Below, in pieces: positions 62,984 to 64,000 of a stretch of 64,000 bases of DNA. This stretch comes from Gossypium raimondii. Lineage: Eukaryota; Streptophyta; Magnoliopsida; Malvales; Malvaceae. The stretch spans positions 46,533,733 through 46,597,732 of the forward strand of contig NC_068571.1 of assembly GCF_025698545.1 (NCBI RefSeq), in the 5' to 3' direction. Position 1 is the stretch's first letter. Each line of letters opens with the position of its first letter. Below the pieces are notes generated by a model. The model was given only the letters and a program-made list of their open reading frames with translations. It did not search any database and was not told the DNA's origin. Position numbers and translations under genes: made by a program.

Positions 62984-63359
62984 TGTTAGAATGAAGTGAC
63001 CCGAATCCTTATTTAAATCAAATACAGTGGTAAAATAAAATAAAAGTAAAATCCCTATAGAATTATAGTTCTTTTATTTTATTTTAGAATAAGGTTTTTT
63101 TAAACCTTATTAAACTTCATCTATTTGATATTGATTAGAATAAGGAGTTTCACTCTTATTAGAATAAGGTTTTACAAGCCTATAAATAGACATAGTCTAT
63201 TTCTCTTGTAATGAATTTGAATTCGACATAGTGAATTTTCTTCTTCTCTGCCCGTGGTTTTTTCCCGAAAGGGTTTTCACATAAAATCTCTGTGTTCTTT
63301 ATTTTTCTATTTCTAATTTCTTTGCCATATATTGTCATTATCGATATTCTATTTTCACA
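62984..63359 (+). repeat. Right LTR of the copia element
   Basis: 376 bp, TGTTAGAATGAAG..TTCACA, uninterrupted. It supplies the empty-site reference for the MITE and the duplication in the left LTR. It includes CCTATAAATAG (about 63179), a probable TATA region for the element. Confidence 0.93.
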
Positions 63360-64000
63360 ATTACTAATTATTATTATAGGATAACAAAAAAAAATATTTA
63401 ATTACAAATAATTAAATTAAATTAAGTCATAGATATAATGAAATAGATTTTGTATTCATTTTAGTTTACATTAATTATTTTAGATTAATTATCAAATTAA
63501 GATTTAACACTATAAATAAATGCATTACCATCAAATATTTACATTTTTATTCAAGTAGCATCCAAAGAAAATCATCCTTAAAAACTAGGTTTTGCTTCCT
63601 CACAAAAATCTATTCTCATTATTATTTAAATGTTTAGCTTTTATTATTATTTGATATTTGATCATATTATTATGAGGTAATTAATAATAATTTACTTAAT
63701 ATTATTGCGAATATTTTCATCGCTTTCTTGAAATATTATGCCTATTAATTAATAATTATTTATATCAATGTAGATTAAAAGGAGACTGTTAACATTGATA
63801 AGCTACACATATCTCAAAAAGAATAGAGTATTATAATAATGGTTCAAGAAAGAGAAAATATTGAATAATATTTGAATGACAATAGCACTAAGGAGAGGTG
63901 AAAGAACATTTTAATCGATGATAAGATAATATTGTTATATCAACATAGTTGTTGAGATATTAACTATGTGCTTGGAAGGAGTGACTACGGAAGTGGGCAG
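63360..64000. other. AT-rich flank after the copia element
   Basis: No gene or clear repeat was seen. The last 220 bases (63780-64000) are less AT-rich and purine-biased (GGAGACTG, GGAGAGGTGAAAG) and may begin another feature outside the window. Confidence 0.4.

Larger units (their letters stand above)
57807..63359 (+). mobile_element. Ty1/copia LTR retrotransposon, nearly full length
   Basis: Left LTR 57807-58941 and right LTR 62984-63359 share ends TGTTAGAAT and TATTTTCACA. The right LTR is 376 bp. The left is 1,135 bp because it holds a 612-bp MITE plus its 3-bp target repeat and a 146-bp tandem duplication, and subtracting these leaves about 374. A primer-binding site TGGTATCAGAGC (58945-58956) and a polypurine tract AAGGTGGAGAT (62973-62983) border the interior. 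Domain order gag, protease, integrase, RT, RNase H is copia order. The flanks ATTCT and ATTAC are at best an imperfect target duplication. Confidence 0.95.

Overview
The window is plant nuclear DNA, most likely a eudicot of the cotton type (Gossypium/Malvaceae). It is AT-rich, its genes are split by spliceosomal introns, and it carries six recognisable plant genes among many transposable-element remnants. The species is an inference from the look of the repeats; the plant origin is secure. Exons were placed by eye from GT/AG borders, reading-phase continuity and family resemblance. In all five genes whose start and stop both lie inside the window the exon lengths sum to, or phase into, an uninterrupted frame. 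Layout from left to right: (1) 318-6652, +, 3' exons of an unidentified conserved plant protein, with a non-autonomous LTR element in one intron. (2) 8945-12187, +, the membrane-anchored immunophilin TWD1/FKBP42, with an in-frame 34-codon duplication near its N-terminus and a foldback element and a Tourist-like MITE in its introns. (3) 13543-14995, +, mitochondrial ribosomal protein bL28m, with a telo-box/site II promoter. (4) 16033-24912, -, a 20-exon dihydroxyacetone kinase whose introns hold a gypsy LTR fragment and two MITEs. (5) 29715-33697, +, a six-exon annexin of the D5 type. (6) 52972-54522, -, a KANADI-type GARP transcription factor with a GC-AG intron and no terminal exon that I could find. 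The rest is repeat-rich. From 33.7 to 52.9 kb there are several MITEs (one with a perfect 9-bp Mutator-type target duplication), a decayed LINE ORF1 split by two later insertions (about 1.9 kb and 3.2 kb), and a nuclear copy of plastid ndhC. From 57807 to 63359 lies a nearly complete Ty1/copia retrotransposon with both LTRs, tRNA-Met primer site, polypurine tract and a 1,299-codon gag-pol frame broken by 14 nonsense codons but no frameshift. A Tourist-like MITE and a 146-bp tandem duplication sit in its left LTR only. The six genes do not form a pathway. They act in auxin-transporter trafficking (TWD1), mitochondrial translation (bL28m), triose metabolism (DAK), Ca2+-dependent membrane binding (annexin) and organ polarity (KANADI). 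I found no CRISPR array, tRNA, rRNA or gene cluster, and nothing I would call a new biological system. The most interesting signals are the TWD1 N-terminal duplication, the odd KANADI gene structure and the nested transposon histories.
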